Source of the DNA: JAEUMW01 sp963734295
GTDB lineage: Bacteria > Pseudomonadota > Gammaproteobacteria > Burkholderiales > JAEUMW01
Assembly (NCBI GenBank): GCA_963734295.1
Contig: CAVTGS010000025.1
Coordinates: forward strand, 1-64,000
Direction: 5' to 3'
DNA length: 64,000 bases
Shown here: one piece after another, positions 35,952 through 44,632 of the stretch
How the letters are laid out: every line of letters begins with the position of its first letter
How positions within the stretch are numbered: position 1 is the first letter of the stretch
Notes under the pieces: generated by a model
Told to the model about the DNA's origin: nothing
The model's input: the letters and a program-made list of their open reading frames with translations, nothing else
Database searches by the model: none
Program-made: the position numbers and the translations under genes

Positions 35952-36803
35952 CTAGCTGAAGATGAGTCCGCGGGCGCCGTGCACGAGCAGTCGCGCCAGC
36001 GGACCGCGCAGAGAGCGCGGCAGGTTCACCGGCTTGAGCAGCATCTTAACCGACATCTCGAACGGGAAGTGCTGCTGCATGATGGCCTTCAGCTTCCGGT
36101 TGTACTCGCGGTAGTACCGTTCTTCGAACGGTGTTCCGGCGAAGCGCACCCGAAACGCATGCCGGTAGGCAACCAGGGAATCTTCGCTCTTCGCCTCGGC
36201 GATGCGCTTCAGGATCGCGCGTACTATGCGCCCCCTGCTCACGGGCTCGACCGCGCTGTAGCGCTGATAAAAGCGGTAGAAGTAGCTGAAGTGGCGCACT
36301 TCGTCGCGCTTGATGTGGCGCGTGAGCTCCTTCAGGAGCGGCTCGTCCGTATAGCGGTGGATCGCGCGATACAACGCCGAGGTGCCGGTCTCCACCACGC
36401 ACCTCGCCGCCATTTCGAGGCTGCGGGTCGGCTCGAACTCGTCGAGCGTGCACATGGCGGAGTACTCGGCGAAGAAGCCGGCGTTGGCGCGCTCCCAGTC
36501 GAACTCCGGCCATACGGCACGAACATAGGCGCGCAGGGCGCGCCCGTGCTGGATCTCTTCGTGTTCCCAGTGATCCCGGAGCCAATGCTCGACCTCGTGA
36601 TCGCCGGCGTAGTAGGCGCTCAGATTGCGCGTGTAGAGGTCGGAGGCCGCCTCGACGAACGAAGACATGACGAGAAAGAAAAAGAGCGTATCGTCATGTC
36701 GAACCCGCTCCGACTCGAGCTTCGAGAAATCGATCTCTTCGAGCCGCCAGGGCAACCCGCTGGCGACGTCGGCCTGCTGTGCTTCGATATATGGTGGAAT
36801 CAC
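35952..36803 (-). CDS. Ferritin-like diiron protein of unknown role
   Basis: 283 residues, GTG start. Iron-binding residues fit a four-helix diiron carboxylate fold: SSFVEAASDLY, HWEHEEIQHGRAL (ExxH), ARCVVETGTSALY and RDEVRHFSYFYRF (DExRH). This arrangement is closer to fatty acid desaturase-like or AurF-like oxygenases than to ferritin. Substrate unknown. It is separated from PCuAC by 44 bp on the same strand. A hydrophobic C-terminal segment (RLLVHGARGLIF) may bind membrane. Confidence 0.7.
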   Translation of the reverse strand: MIPPYIEAQQADVASGLPWRLEEIDFSKLESERVRHDDTLFFFLVMSSFVEAASDLYTRNLSAYYAGDHEVEHWLRDHWEHEEIQHGRALRAYVRAVWPEFDWERANAGFFAEYSAMCTLDEFEPTRSLEMAARCVVETGTSALYRAIHRYTDEPLLKELTRHIKRDEVRHFSYFYRFYQRYSAVEPVSRGRIVRAILKRIAEAKSEDSLVAYRHAFRVRFAGTPFEERYYREYNRKLKAIMQQHFPFEMSVKMLLKPVNLPRSLRGPLARLLVHGARGLIFS

Positions 36804-36903
36804 GACACATCTGTTCAGGCGTTACGGGTTCGTGACAGTTTAGCAGCCGCCTGTCAGGGCTGCCACGCGACGGGCGCAGGGCAGCTCCCGGGAAATCGCT
36901 TCC

Positions 36904-37590
36904 ATGACGGAAACCGCGCGACCAATCAGTCATTCCTGGGATCTTTCGCCGCGTGCAGCGATCGCGCTGCAGCGTGAGCTCGCCGTGCGCGTGATCCGTA
37001 CCGGCGAGCCGGCGGCCGTGCACCGCGTGGGGGGTGTGGATGTCGGTTTCGTGGAGGGCGGCGCGCGGGCCGCGGTGGCGGTACTCTCGTTTCCCGGCCT
37101 CGAGCTCCTGGACTACGCCGTTGCGGAGGTGCCGGTGACGTTTCCGTACGTGCCGGGCCTGCTGTCGTTTCGCGAGGTGCCCGTCGTGCTCGAGGCGCTG
37201 TCCCGCGTGGCGATGCCGCCGGATGTCGTGCTGTGCGACGGTCAGGGCATCGCGCATCCGCGCCGCTGCGGGTTCGCGAGTCACCTCGGGCTGTCGACGG
37301 ACATTCCCACCATCGGGGTCGCGAAGAGCCGGCTGATCGGCGAGCACGGCGCGGTGCCTGACCACAAGGGCGCACGGGTGCCGCTCTTCGATCGCGAGGA
37401 AGTGATCGGTGCAGTGCTCCGAACCCGTTCGGGCGTCGCACCGGTATACGTTTCCGTCGGCCATCGAATCGGTCTGGAGGCCGCAATCGGTTGCGTGCTT
37501 GCTTGCACGACGCGCTACCGCCTGCCGGAGACCACGCGGTGGGCGCATCGGCTGGCATCCGGGACGAAGCCGCCTCGGGCTAGACCCTGA
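36904..37590 (+). CDS. nfi: Endonuclease V
   Basis: 228 residues. It nicks DNA at deoxyinosine. Motifs in order: VHRVGGVDVGF (first catalytic Asp), VPYVPGLLSFREVPVVLEAL (Y-x-x-G-L-x-x-x-R-E wedge region), VVLCDGQGIAHPRRCGFASHLG (second metal Asp and substrate pocket) and IPTIGVAKSRLIGE. The C-terminus has VSVGHRIGLEAAI. Divergent from the diiron protein gene, about 100 bp apart. It ends shortly before a hairpin shared with the algR gene. Confidence 0.95.
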   Translation: MTETARPISHSWDLSPRAAIALQRELAVRVIRTGEPAAVHRVGGVDVGFVEGGARAAVAVLSFPGLELLDYAVAEVPVTFPYVPGLLSFREVPVVLEALSRVAMPPDVVLCDGQGIAHPRRCGFASHLGLSTDIPTIGVAKSRLIGEHGAVPDHKGARVPLFDREEVIGAVLRTRSGVAPVYVSVGHRIGLEAAIGCVLACTTRYRLPETTRWAHRLASGTKPPRARP

Positions 37591-37619
37591 AAACACGACG
37601 GCGGCCCTCGAGGCCGCCG
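37590..37619 (-). terminator. Terminator between convergent nfi and algR
   Basis: Hairpin cggcggcc/ggccgccg (37599-37619, 5-nt loop) is followed on the minus strand by gtcgtgtttt. It stops the algZR transcript moderately well and lies just past the nfi stop. Confidence 0.6.
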
Positions 37620-37646
37620 CTGCGATGATGTTTGCGTGCGCGAAGC

Positions 37647-38471
37647 CTAACCCGGTCCGCTGAACTCGCGCACGACGTGCTGCTGGCGTCGCGAAACCGG
37701 CAGTTTCTCCGCCAGCGTGTCCAGTCTCACGACCCAATGGCCGTCGCCGTTGTCGTTGGTGACGCGTTCGAACCCGGTCACGAAGGCGCGGCCCACCAGG
37801 CAGTTGCGATGGATGCGCAGAAACTTGTCGGTGAACTCTTCCTCGAGCCGCGTCAGCGATTCCTCGATGAGGTACTCCCGCTGCGCGGTGCGGATGGTCA
37901 CGTACTTGAGCTCCGCCTTGAGATAAATGATCTCCTTGATCGGGACCAGGTGGACGCGGCCCCGCTCCTGCACGGACAGGTGGGACCGCGGCTCGGGCTT
38001 GACCTGCGGCAGCAAGTCGAGCGGCACCGGCATCAGTTGGCGCACGCGGTTGAGCGCGTCGAACAGGCGCCCGAGGCGGATCGGCTTCACCAGGTAGTCG
38101 ACGGCATGCAGCTCGAACGCCTTGATGGCGTAGGCATCGTAGGCGGTGGTGAAGATCACGATGGGCGGGTCGGGCAGCTTCCGCAGGTGCTCCGCGAACT
38201 CGATCCCGTCCATCTCCGGCATGCGGATGTCGAGCAGCACCACGTCCGCCGGCTGGCTGGCGAGCACTTCCAGTGCGCTGTGTCCGTCGGCGGCCTCGCC
38301 CACGATCTCGATCGCCATCTTGTGGCTGCAATCGCTCAGGAGATCCCGCAGACGGCTGCGTGCCGGCGCTTCGTCATCGACGATGAGAATGCGCAGCTGA
38401 TGGCCGACGATCTTGATCGGCCGATCGTCACCGGGCTGCAGCAGGGACGTATGGGATAACGATGTGGACAT
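37647..38471 (-). CDS. algR: LytTR-family response regulator, AlgR-like
   Basis: About 274 residues. The receiver domain begins RILIVDDEAPARSRLRDLL, has the phospho-acceptor Asp in VVLLDIRMPEMDGIEF and Lys in DYLVKPIRLGRLF. The output domain is LytTR (VPIKEIIYLKAELKYVTIRTAQREYLIEESL, FLRIHRNCLVGRAFV), which binds DNA through beta strands. In pseudomonads AlgR with its kinase AlgZ/FimS controls alginate and type IV pili. The start used is the ATG at 38471, 44 bp inside the upstream kinase gene, so the two are translationally coupled. An in-frame ATG at 38516 is possible. Confidence 0.9.
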   Translation of the reverse strand: MSTSLSHTSLLQPGDDRPIKIVGHQLRILIVDDEAPARSRLRDLLSDCSHKMAIEIVGEAADGHSALEVLASQPADVVLLDIRMPEMDGIEFAEHLRKLPDPPIVIFTTAYDAYAIKAFELHAVDYLVKPIRLGRLFDALNRVRQLMPVPLDLLPQVKPEPRSHLSVQERGRVHLVPIKEIIYLKAELKYVTIRTAQREYLIEESLTRLEEEFTDKFLRIHRNCLVGRAFVTGFERVTNDNGDGHWVVRLDTLAEKLPVSRRQQHVVREFSGPG

Positions 38472-39438
38472 TGTAAGTGCTCTCCGTCGCGGTGTTCGTG
38501 ATGCTGGCTTCGGCATCGAAGTGGAGCGCGAGCCGCTCCCGGATGTTGGCCATCGCCATCTTGTTGCCGGAATGGTGGCGACCCTGCTTGCGCACCGGGT
38601 TCGTCACGACTGCGTGCAGCGCCTTGCCCTTGCGGTAGATGCCGATTGCGACCGTCCCCGGCTCGATGGCGGGCTCGATGCCGTGGTAGACGGCGTTCTC
38701 GATGATCGGCTGCAGCACGAGCGGGGGTACGAGCGCGTCCCCGGGCATGTTCTCGATGTGCCAGGCGACCTGGAGCCGCGCGCCGAGCCGCAGTTGCTCG
38801 AGGTCCAGATACTGCCGGCAGAGATCCACCTCGCGCGCCAGCGGCGCGAGCTCTCGGTTGTCCTGCATCAGAACGCGGAAGAGATCGGCGAGGTCTTCGA
38901 GTGCTGCCTCGGCACGGCGCGGCTCGGCACGGATCAGCGAGAGCACCGCGTTCAGGCTGTTGTAGAGAAAGTGCGGCCGGATGCGCGCCTGCAGCGCCTG
39001 CAGTCGCGCGATGGTGAGCGCCGGCGACAACAGGCGGCTGCGCATGTTGAAGTAGCTCACGATGAGGGAGGACGCCGCGAGCGCAACGATGAGCGCCCGG
39101 TCGAGGCCGCCGCCGTCCACGAGCGTCTCGCCGTAATGCCACACCAGGATCGTGACCAGTGCCGCGAGCGCCAGCACCGCGAAGACCCCGGCCGGATAGG
39201 AAATCTTCTGCAGCACGGGGCTCAACGCCACGAGCGCGAGCAGGGTGAGCAGCAGAATCGGCTGGAAGAGCGTTGAGATCTCAACGAGCTGACGACCCGT
39301 CGTATCCAGGCTCGGAGCCCTCAGCACCGCCGCCGCTAATGCCATGGCGTTCGCGATCACGAGCACGCGCAGCATGACGCCGAGATTCCGGAAGTCCGGC
39401 AGCGCAACGGTCTCGCCGTTTTGATTTATACTCGCCAT
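38428..39438 (-). CDS. algZ: AlgZ/FimS-type LytS-family sensor histidine kinase
   Basis: 336 residues. About five membrane helices fill residues 20-150 (VLRVLVIANAMALAAAVLR, LVEISTLFQPILLLTLLALVAL). The His kinase domain is the HisKA_7TM/LytS type: ARIRPHFLYNSLNAVLSLI (phospho-accepting His, conserved HFLYNSL) and VPPLVLQPIIENAVYHGIEPAI (N box). The G box is GNKMAMANIRERLALHF. It signals to the AlgR-type regulator that overlaps its 3' end. Divergent from argH with about 100 bp between the starts. Confidence 0.9.
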   Translation of the reverse strand: MASINQNGETVALPDFRNLGVMLRVLVIANAMALAAAVLRAPSLDTTGRQLVEISTLFQPILLLTLLALVALSPVLQKISYPAGVFAVLALAALVTILVWHYGETLVDGGGLDRALIVALAASSLIVSYFNMRSRLLSPALTIARLQALQARIRPHFLYNSLNAVLSLIRAEPRRAEAALEDLADLFRVLMQDNRELAPLAREVDLCRQYLDLEQLRLGARLQVAWHIENMPGDALVPPLVLQPIIENAVYHGIEPAIEPGTVAIGIYRKGKALHAVVTNPVRKQGRHHSGNKMAMANIRERLALHFDAEASITNTATESTYNVHIVIPYVPAAAR

Positions 39439-39535
39439 GTCACCCAGGGGTGGCAGAACTCAAGGATTTTTCAGGTGTTTTCCGAAGAATTGCCGGGCGC
39501 GTCGCAGCGCCCGGGCCTCCTTCAAAGCAAACCCG

Positions 39536-40945
39536 ATGCCCGACGAAAGGTTGCCTGGACCCTTCCCCGAAGGCGGAACGTGGTCCGGCCGCTTCGCTGA
39601 ACCACTGGACGAACTGACGCGCCGCTACACGGCCTCGATCGGCTTCGATCGCAGGCTGGCGGAGGTCGATATCCAGGGGTCGGTCGCCCACGCCCGGATG
39701 CTTCACGCCGTCGGCGTCCTCAGCCCCGAGGACTGGTCCGCAATCGAACGGGGTCTGGAGACGATCCTCGCGGAGGTGCGCGCAGGGTCGTTTCCCTGGT
39801 CCGTCGGCGACGAGGATGTCCATCTCGCCATCGAGAAACGCCTGACGGAGCTCGTCGGTGACGCGGGCAAGCGCCTGCACACGGCGCGCTCGCGCAACGA
39901 TCAGGTCGCGACCGACGTGCGCCTCTATCTGCGTGCCGCCATCGATGAGATCGCGTTGCTGCTCGTGGGGCTACAGAGTGCGCTGCTGGACCTGGCGGAA
40001 GCCCATGCGGCGACCATCATGCCGGGGTTCACACACCTTCAGGTCGCGCAGCCGGTCACGTTCGGCCATCACCTCATGGCCTACGTGGAGATGCTGGAAC
40101 GGGACCGCGGGCGCCTGCAGGACTGCCGCCGGCGGGTGAACCGTCTCCCCCTCGGCGCTGCGGCCTTGGCGGGTACGTCATTCCCGATCGATCGCGCGCG
40201 TGTGGCGCGGGAGCTCGGCTTCGAAGGCTTGTGCGAGAACTCGCTCGATGCGGTATCGGATCGGGACTTCGCCATCGAATTCACGGCTGCGGCGGCGCTC
40301 GTCATGACGCACCTGTCGCGGCTCTCGGAGGAACTCGTTCTGTGGATGAGCCCGCGCTTCGGCTTTATCGACCTCGCGGACCGGCACTGCACGGGCTCCT
40401 CGATCATGCCGCAGAAGAAGAACCCCGACGTGCCGGAGCTCGTCCGCGGCAAGACCGGACGGGTGACCGGCCACCTCGTCGCGCTGCTGACCCTGATGAA
40501 GGGCCAGCCGCTCGCCTACAACAAGGACAACCAGGAAGACAAGGAGCCGCTCTTCGACACCGTCGACACCCTCGCGATGACCTTGCGGATCTATGCCGAC
40601 ATGATGCGGGGCGTTACGGTCGACGCGGACCGAATGCGCGCCGCAGCCCGCGAAGGCTGTTCGACCGCCACCGATCTCGCGGACTACCTGGTGCGAAGAG
40701 GCTTGGCGTTTCGGGACGCGCACGAGGCGGTCGCCCGCACCGTGCGGTTCGCGGTCGAGCGAGGCTGTGATCTGGCCGACCTGAGTCTTGCGGACCTGCG
40801 TCAGTATTCGCCGCTGATCGAGGCAGATGTGTTCGACGTGCTGACGCCGGAGGGCTCGGTGGCGAGCCGCAACCACGAGGGTGGCACGGCGCCCGCGCAA
40901 GTACGCGCGGCAATCGCCCGCGCGCGCGCGCGGCTCAAGTGCTGA
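39536..40945 (+). CDS. argH: Argininosuccinate lyase
   Basis: About 469 residues from the ATG at 39536 (MPDERLPGPFPEGGTWSGRFAEPLDEL). It splits argininosuccinate to arginine and fumarate. Motifs: KRLHTARSRNDQVATDVRLYLR (signature near residue 105), GFTHLQVAQPVTFGHHLMAY and the catalytic-serine loop CTGSSIMPQKKNPDVPELVRGK. The upstream in-frame ATG at 39437 would overlap algZ and lacks a better ribosome site, so I used the later start. It ends 11 bp inside the convergent grxD gene. Confidence 0.96.
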   Translation: MPDERLPGPFPEGGTWSGRFAEPLDELTRRYTASIGFDRRLAEVDIQGSVAHARMLHAVGVLSPEDWSAIERGLETILAEVRAGSFPWSVGDEDVHLAIEKRLTELVGDAGKRLHTARSRNDQVATDVRLYLRAAIDEIALLLVGLQSALLDLAEAHAATIMPGFTHLQVAQPVTFGHHLMAYVEMLERDRGRLQDCRRRVNRLPLGAAALAGTSFPIDRARVARELGFEGLCENSLDAVSDRDFAIEFTAAAALVMTHLSRLSEELVLWMSPRFGFIDLADRHCTGSSIMPQKKNPDVPELVRGKTGRVTGHLVALLTLMKGQPLAYNKDNQEDKEPLFDTVDTLAMTLRIYADMMRGVTVDADRMRAAAREGCSTATDLADYLVRRGLAFRDAHEAVARTVRFAVERGCDLADLSLADLRQYSPLIEADVFDVLTPEGSVASRNHEGGTAPAQVRAAIARARARLKC

Positions 40946-41255
40946 CTTTTTCGCTCACCAGCTTCTGCAGTTCGCCGTTCTCGTACATCTCCCGCATGAT
41001 GTCGGAGCCGCCTACGAACTCGCCAGCCACGTAGAGCTGGGGAATCGTCGGCCAGTTGGCAAACTCCTTGATACCCTGGCGAATCTCGGGTTCCTCGAGG
41101 ACGTTCACCGAAAAGAATTTCTGCACGCCGCAGGCCTTCAGGATTTGAACCGCGGTGGCGCTGAATCCGCACTGGGGGAAATCCGGCGTGCCCTTCATGT
41201 ACAGGACGACCGGGTTGGTCGTGACCTGGCTATTGATTTCGTCGCGAACGCTCAT
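40935..41255 (-). CDS. grxD: Monothiol glutaredoxin, Grx4 type
   Basis: 106 residues. The active site is PQCGFSA (CGFS), with VVLYMKGTPDFPQCGFS and WPTIPQLYVAGEFVGGSDIMREM, typical of Grx4 proteins that bind and transfer [2Fe-2S] clusters with glutathione. It is downstream of prmC by about 75 bp on the same strand (hemA-prfA-prmC-grxD, a frequent betaproteobacterial order) and overlaps argH by 11 bp at its end. Confidence 0.95.
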   Translation of the reverse strand: MSVRDEINSQVTTNPVVLYMKGTPDFPQCGFSATAVQILKACGVQKFFSVNVLEEPEIRQGIKEFANWPTIPQLYVAGEFVGGSDIMREMYENGELQKLVSEKVST

Positions 41256-41331
41256 GACAACTCCTTGAAAATGGGCGGCTTAATGGCTGATTGAAAAACT
41301 CGGGAATAGTACGGGGATTTACCCGGCCTGG

Positions 41332-42231
41332 TCAATGCAGCCCGCTTTGACCGCGGGTTACGCGTTCGATTCCGGCGAGATCGGTTATCGTGCAAATCCC
41401 TTCGAGCTCGACTTGAAGGAGCAGGCGCCGGCAGGCTGCCCCCTGGTCGTGGCCATGCTCGAAGAAGAGTGCGCCCCCCGTATTCAGGTGTGAGGGCGCA
41501 CCCTGCACCAGCCGGCGGATGCAATCGAGGCCATCCGCGCCCCCGACCAAGGCCGCGCGCGGTTCGAAGCGGAGGTCGCCCTGTGCGAGATGCGGATCAC
41601 CCGCCGCAACGTAGGGAGGGTTCGATACGATGACGTCGAACCGCTCGGTGCCGAGGGCGGCGTACCAGTCGCTCTGCAGTAACCGCATGCGGTGGGTACC
41701 GAGACGGCGCGCATTCTCGCGCGCGACGGCCAGCGCCTCGGCGCTCGCGTCGACGGCGGTGATCTCGGCACGCGGCCGCAGGTGCGCGAGCGCAATCGCC
41801 ACGGCGCCGCTCCCCGTGCCCAGATCCAATATCTTCGCTTCCTGCTCCGGCCGCAGCCAGGCAAGCACGGCATCGACCAGCAACTCCGTCTCGGGGCGGG
41901 GGATCAGCACTGCGGGGGTGACGATGAACTCGATGCCGTGGAACTCGCGCTGCCCGACGAGATAGGCGTAAGGCTCGCCGCGGCCGCGGCGAGCGATCAG
42001 GCCCTCGTACGCTGCACGCACGCTGGAATCGACGGCGTCGCGGTGGCGCGCCGCGACCTCTGCCCGCGAGACCGCGGCGACGTGCGCGAACAGCCCCTGC
42101 GCCTCCCGATAGCCCTCCGCGAACTCGAACCCGAGCGCTGTGGCGAGTCGTGCGCCGTCGCGGGTGAGCGTTGCTCCGATCGTGTCCGGCCGCGGGTACG
42201 AGGGATTACCCCGCTGCGGCATCCGGCTCAC
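41332..42231 (-). CDS. prmC: Peptide chain release factor N5-glutamine methyltransferase
   Basis: About 299 residues. It methylates the GGQ glutamine of release factors. Motifs: YLVGQREFHGIEFIVTPAVLIPRPETELLVDAVL, ILDLGTGSGAVAIALAHLRP (SAM site), FDVIVSNPPYVAAGDPH (NPPY, substrate glutamine site). I prefer the GTG at 42231, because it overlaps the prfA stop (GTGA) and would couple translation; an ATG at 42222 is possible. Confidence 0.95.
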   Translation of the reverse strand: MSRMPQRGNPSYPRPDTIGATLTRDGARLATALGFEFAEGYREAQGLFAHVAAVSRAEVAARHRDAVDSSVRAAYEGLIARRGRGEPYAYLVGQREFHGIEFIVTPAVLIPRPETELLVDAVLAWLRPEQEAKILDLGTGSGAVAIALAHLRPRAEITAVDASAEALAVARENARRLGTHRMRLLQSDWYAALGTERFDVIVSNPPYVAAGDPHLAQGDLRFEPRAALVGGADGLDCIRRLVQGAPSHLNTGGALFFEHGHDQGAACRRLLLQVELEGICTITDLAGIERVTRGQSGLH

Positions 42232-43311
42232 GTCCCTTCGGCCATGGCGGCAAGCTCCTCCGCCTGATGTTCCGCGAGCAGCGCATTCACCAGTTCGTCG
42301 AGATCGCCGTCCAGGATCTGAATCGATCTTGTACAGGGTCAGGTTGATGCGGTGATCGGTGACGCGCCCCTGCGGAAAGTTGTAGGTGCGAATGCGCTCC
42401 GAGCGGTCGCCGCTGCCGATGAGGGTCTTGCGGGTCGCCGCCTCCTGCGCCATCTGCTCCCGCAACTGCCGGTCCTTGATGCGCGCGCTCAGGACCGCGA
42501 GCGCCTGGGCCTTGTTCTTGTGCTGGGAGCGGTCGTCCTGACACTCCACGACGATGCCGGTGGGCAGGTGCGTGATGCGTACCGCGGAGTCGGTCTTGTT
42601 GATGTGCTGTCCGCCGGCGCCCGACGCGCGGAACGTGTCGATGCGGATCTCGGCGGGGTTGATCACTACGTCGCCCACCTCGTCCGCCTCGGGCATCACC
42701 GCCACCGTGCAGGCGGAGGTATGGATGCGGCCCTGGGTCTCGGTGACCGGGACGCGCTGCACGCGGTGCCCGCCCGACTCGAACTTGAGCTTGGAATACA
42801 CGCCGCTGCCGACGATCCGGGCGATGATCTCCTTGTAGCCGCCGAGGTCCGAGGGGCTCTGCGACACGAGCTCGACCTGCCAGCGGCGGCGCTCGGCGAA
42901 GCGCGAATACATGCGGAAGAGGTCCGCTGCGAACAGGGCGGACTCGTCGCCGCCGGTGCCGGCCCGTATCTCGAGAAACACGTTGCGCTCGTCGTTCGGG
43001 TCCTTCGGCAGGAGTTCACGCTGCAGCTCGGCCTCGATCCGCTCGACGTTCGCGCGCCCCGCGCGAAGCTCCTCTTCGGCGAAATCCCTCATGGCCGGAT
43101 CGCTTGCCATCTCCTCCGCGGTGCGCACATCCGCGAGCCCGCCGAGATAATCCTGATACAAGGCGACCACGGGCGCGATCCCGGCGTGCTCGCGGGAAAG
43201 CCTCCGATAGGTGTCCAGGTCGGCGGTCGCAGTCTCGCTCGACAACAGCCGATCGAGCTCCGCCAGCCGCCGGGAAAGCTGTTCGAGCTTTCCGGCGATG
43301 GAGGGCTTCAT
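42228..43311 (-). CDS. prfA: Peptide chain release factor 1 (one frameshift near the 3' end)
   Basis: 360 residues once one extra base near 42320 is skipped. Motifs: RAGTGGDESALFAADLFRMY, the RF1 codon-reading region, RIDTFRASGAGGQHINKTDSAVRITHLPTGIVVECQ (GGQ loop), and KIDSD... where a T after GAT shifts the frame; the true end is QILDGDLDELVNALLAEHQAEELAAMAEGT. RF1 is essential, so the break is almost certainly an error. The ATG overlaps the hemA stop (ATGA). Confidence 0.95.
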
Positions 43312-44561
43312 TCGTCGTGGTGAATGTTGTAGAGGCGAGACAGAATGGCGAGCAGCTGCTTGCGATCGTCGGCCTCGGCATGGCCGAGCGCGTGGGTCGG
43401 GGCGTGAAGGAGCTTGTTGGTGAGCGCGCGGCTCAGATAGTCGAGCACCTGCTGCGGGTCGTCGCCGCGCGAAAGCCGGCGCAGCGCCCGCTCCATCTCG
43501 TGGCGCCGGGCACGCTCGGCCTGGTCGCGCAACGCGCGGATGGAGGGCACCGCCTCGCGGTTCTCGAGCCAGTGCAGAAAATCCTGCACCTTGTGATCGA
43601 TGATTGCTTCCGCCTGGGCCACTGCGGCCTGGCGCGAGCACGCGCCTTCCTGGGCCACCCGGCCGAGATCGTCCACGGTGTAGAGGAACACGTCGTCGAG
43701 CTCGGCCACCTCGGGTTCGATGTCGCGCGGCACGGCCAGGTCCACCATGAACATGGGTCGATGGCGGCGGGCCTTGATGGTGCGCTCCATCATCCCCTTG
43801 CCGATGATGGGCAGCGGGCTCGCGGTACAGGTGACCACGACATCGTGGGCCGGCAGATGCTCGACCAGCTCGGTCAAGGTGATGGTTGCCGCGCCGTAGC
43901 GATGGGCGATCTCCTCGGCACGTTCGATGGTGCGGTTGGCAAAGGTGACGCGACGCGGACGCGCTGCGCAGAAGTGCGCGGCACAGAGCTCGATCATCTC
44001 TCCCGCGCCGATGAAGAGCACGCTCTGCTCCGCGACCGATGCGTAGATGCGCTCGGCGAGATGGACCGCACAGGAGGCCATCGACACCGCGCTCGCCCCG
44101 ATCTCGGTATGGGTGCGCACCTGCTTCGCCACCGAAAACGTGCGCTGGAAGAGCTTGTGCAGCAGCACACCGAGGGTGCCGGCTTGCTCCGCGGTCTTCA
44201 CCGCCTGCTTGAACTGGCCGAGGATCTGCGGCTCGCCGACCACCATCGAGTCGAGACCGCTCGCGACGCGGAACGCATGCTTCACCGCGCCCTCGGTCGG
44301 CAGCGCGTACATGTAGGGCTGCAGGCTGTGAGTGCTCAGCCGGTGATACTCCGCGAGCCAGTCGATCGCGGCCTTCGGCTCTTCGGTGTTGCAGTAGAGC
44401 TCGGTCCGGTTGCAGGTCGATACGATCGCCGCTTCCTGCACCGGGCGGCGGTCGACCAGATCCCGCAGCGCGACCTCGACGCCGTCGCCCTGGAAGGCCA
44501 CCTGCTCGCGCACGGAGAGCGGAGCGGTGTGGTGGTTGACCCCGATGGTGAAAAGCTGCAT
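43308..44561 (-). CDS. hemA: Glutamyl-tRNA reductase
   Basis: About 417 residues. It reduces Glu-tRNA to glutamate-1-semialdehyde for heme and chlorophyll-type tetrapyrroles. Motifs: VSTCNRTELYC (catalytic Cys near residue 50), LFIGAGEMIELCA (NADPH site), DLAVPRDIEP and the C-terminal dimer helix. Start: ATG at 44561, close to a better ribosome site than the ATG at 44579. Its stop overlaps prfA (ATGA). Confidence 0.95.
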   Translation of the reverse strand: MQLFTIGVNHHTAPLSVREQVAFQGDGVEVALRDLVDRRPVQEAAIVSTCNRTELYCNTEEPKAAIDWLAEYHRLSTHSLQPYMYALPTEGAVKHAFRVASGLDSMVVGEPQILGQFKQAVKTAEQAGTLGVLLHKLFQRTFSVAKQVRTHTEIGASAVSMASCAVHLAERIYASVAEQSVLFIGAGEMIELCAAHFCAARPRRVTFANRTIERAEEIAHRYGAATITLTELVEHLPAHDVVVTCTASPLPIIGKGMMERTIKARRHRPMFMVDLAVPRDIEPEVAELDDVFLYTVDDLGRVAQEGACSRQAAVAQAEAIIDHKVQDFLHWLENREAVPSIRALRDQAERARRHEMERALRRLSRGDDPQQVLDYLSRALTNKLLHAPTHALGHAEADDRKQLLAILSRLYNIHHDE

Positions 44562-44632
44562 GCGCCGACTCGACCGCAAATAGCGCGATTATATGCGGCC
44601 CGCGCAGGGGCCGCCACGGTGCGGCGGGCAGG

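Noticed and set aside
41332..43641. A single long frame joining prfA and prmC as a fusion protein
   Set aside because: The normal PrfA end is present in the shifted frame and the prfA stop overlaps a prmC GTG, so it is a frameshift and not a fusion.
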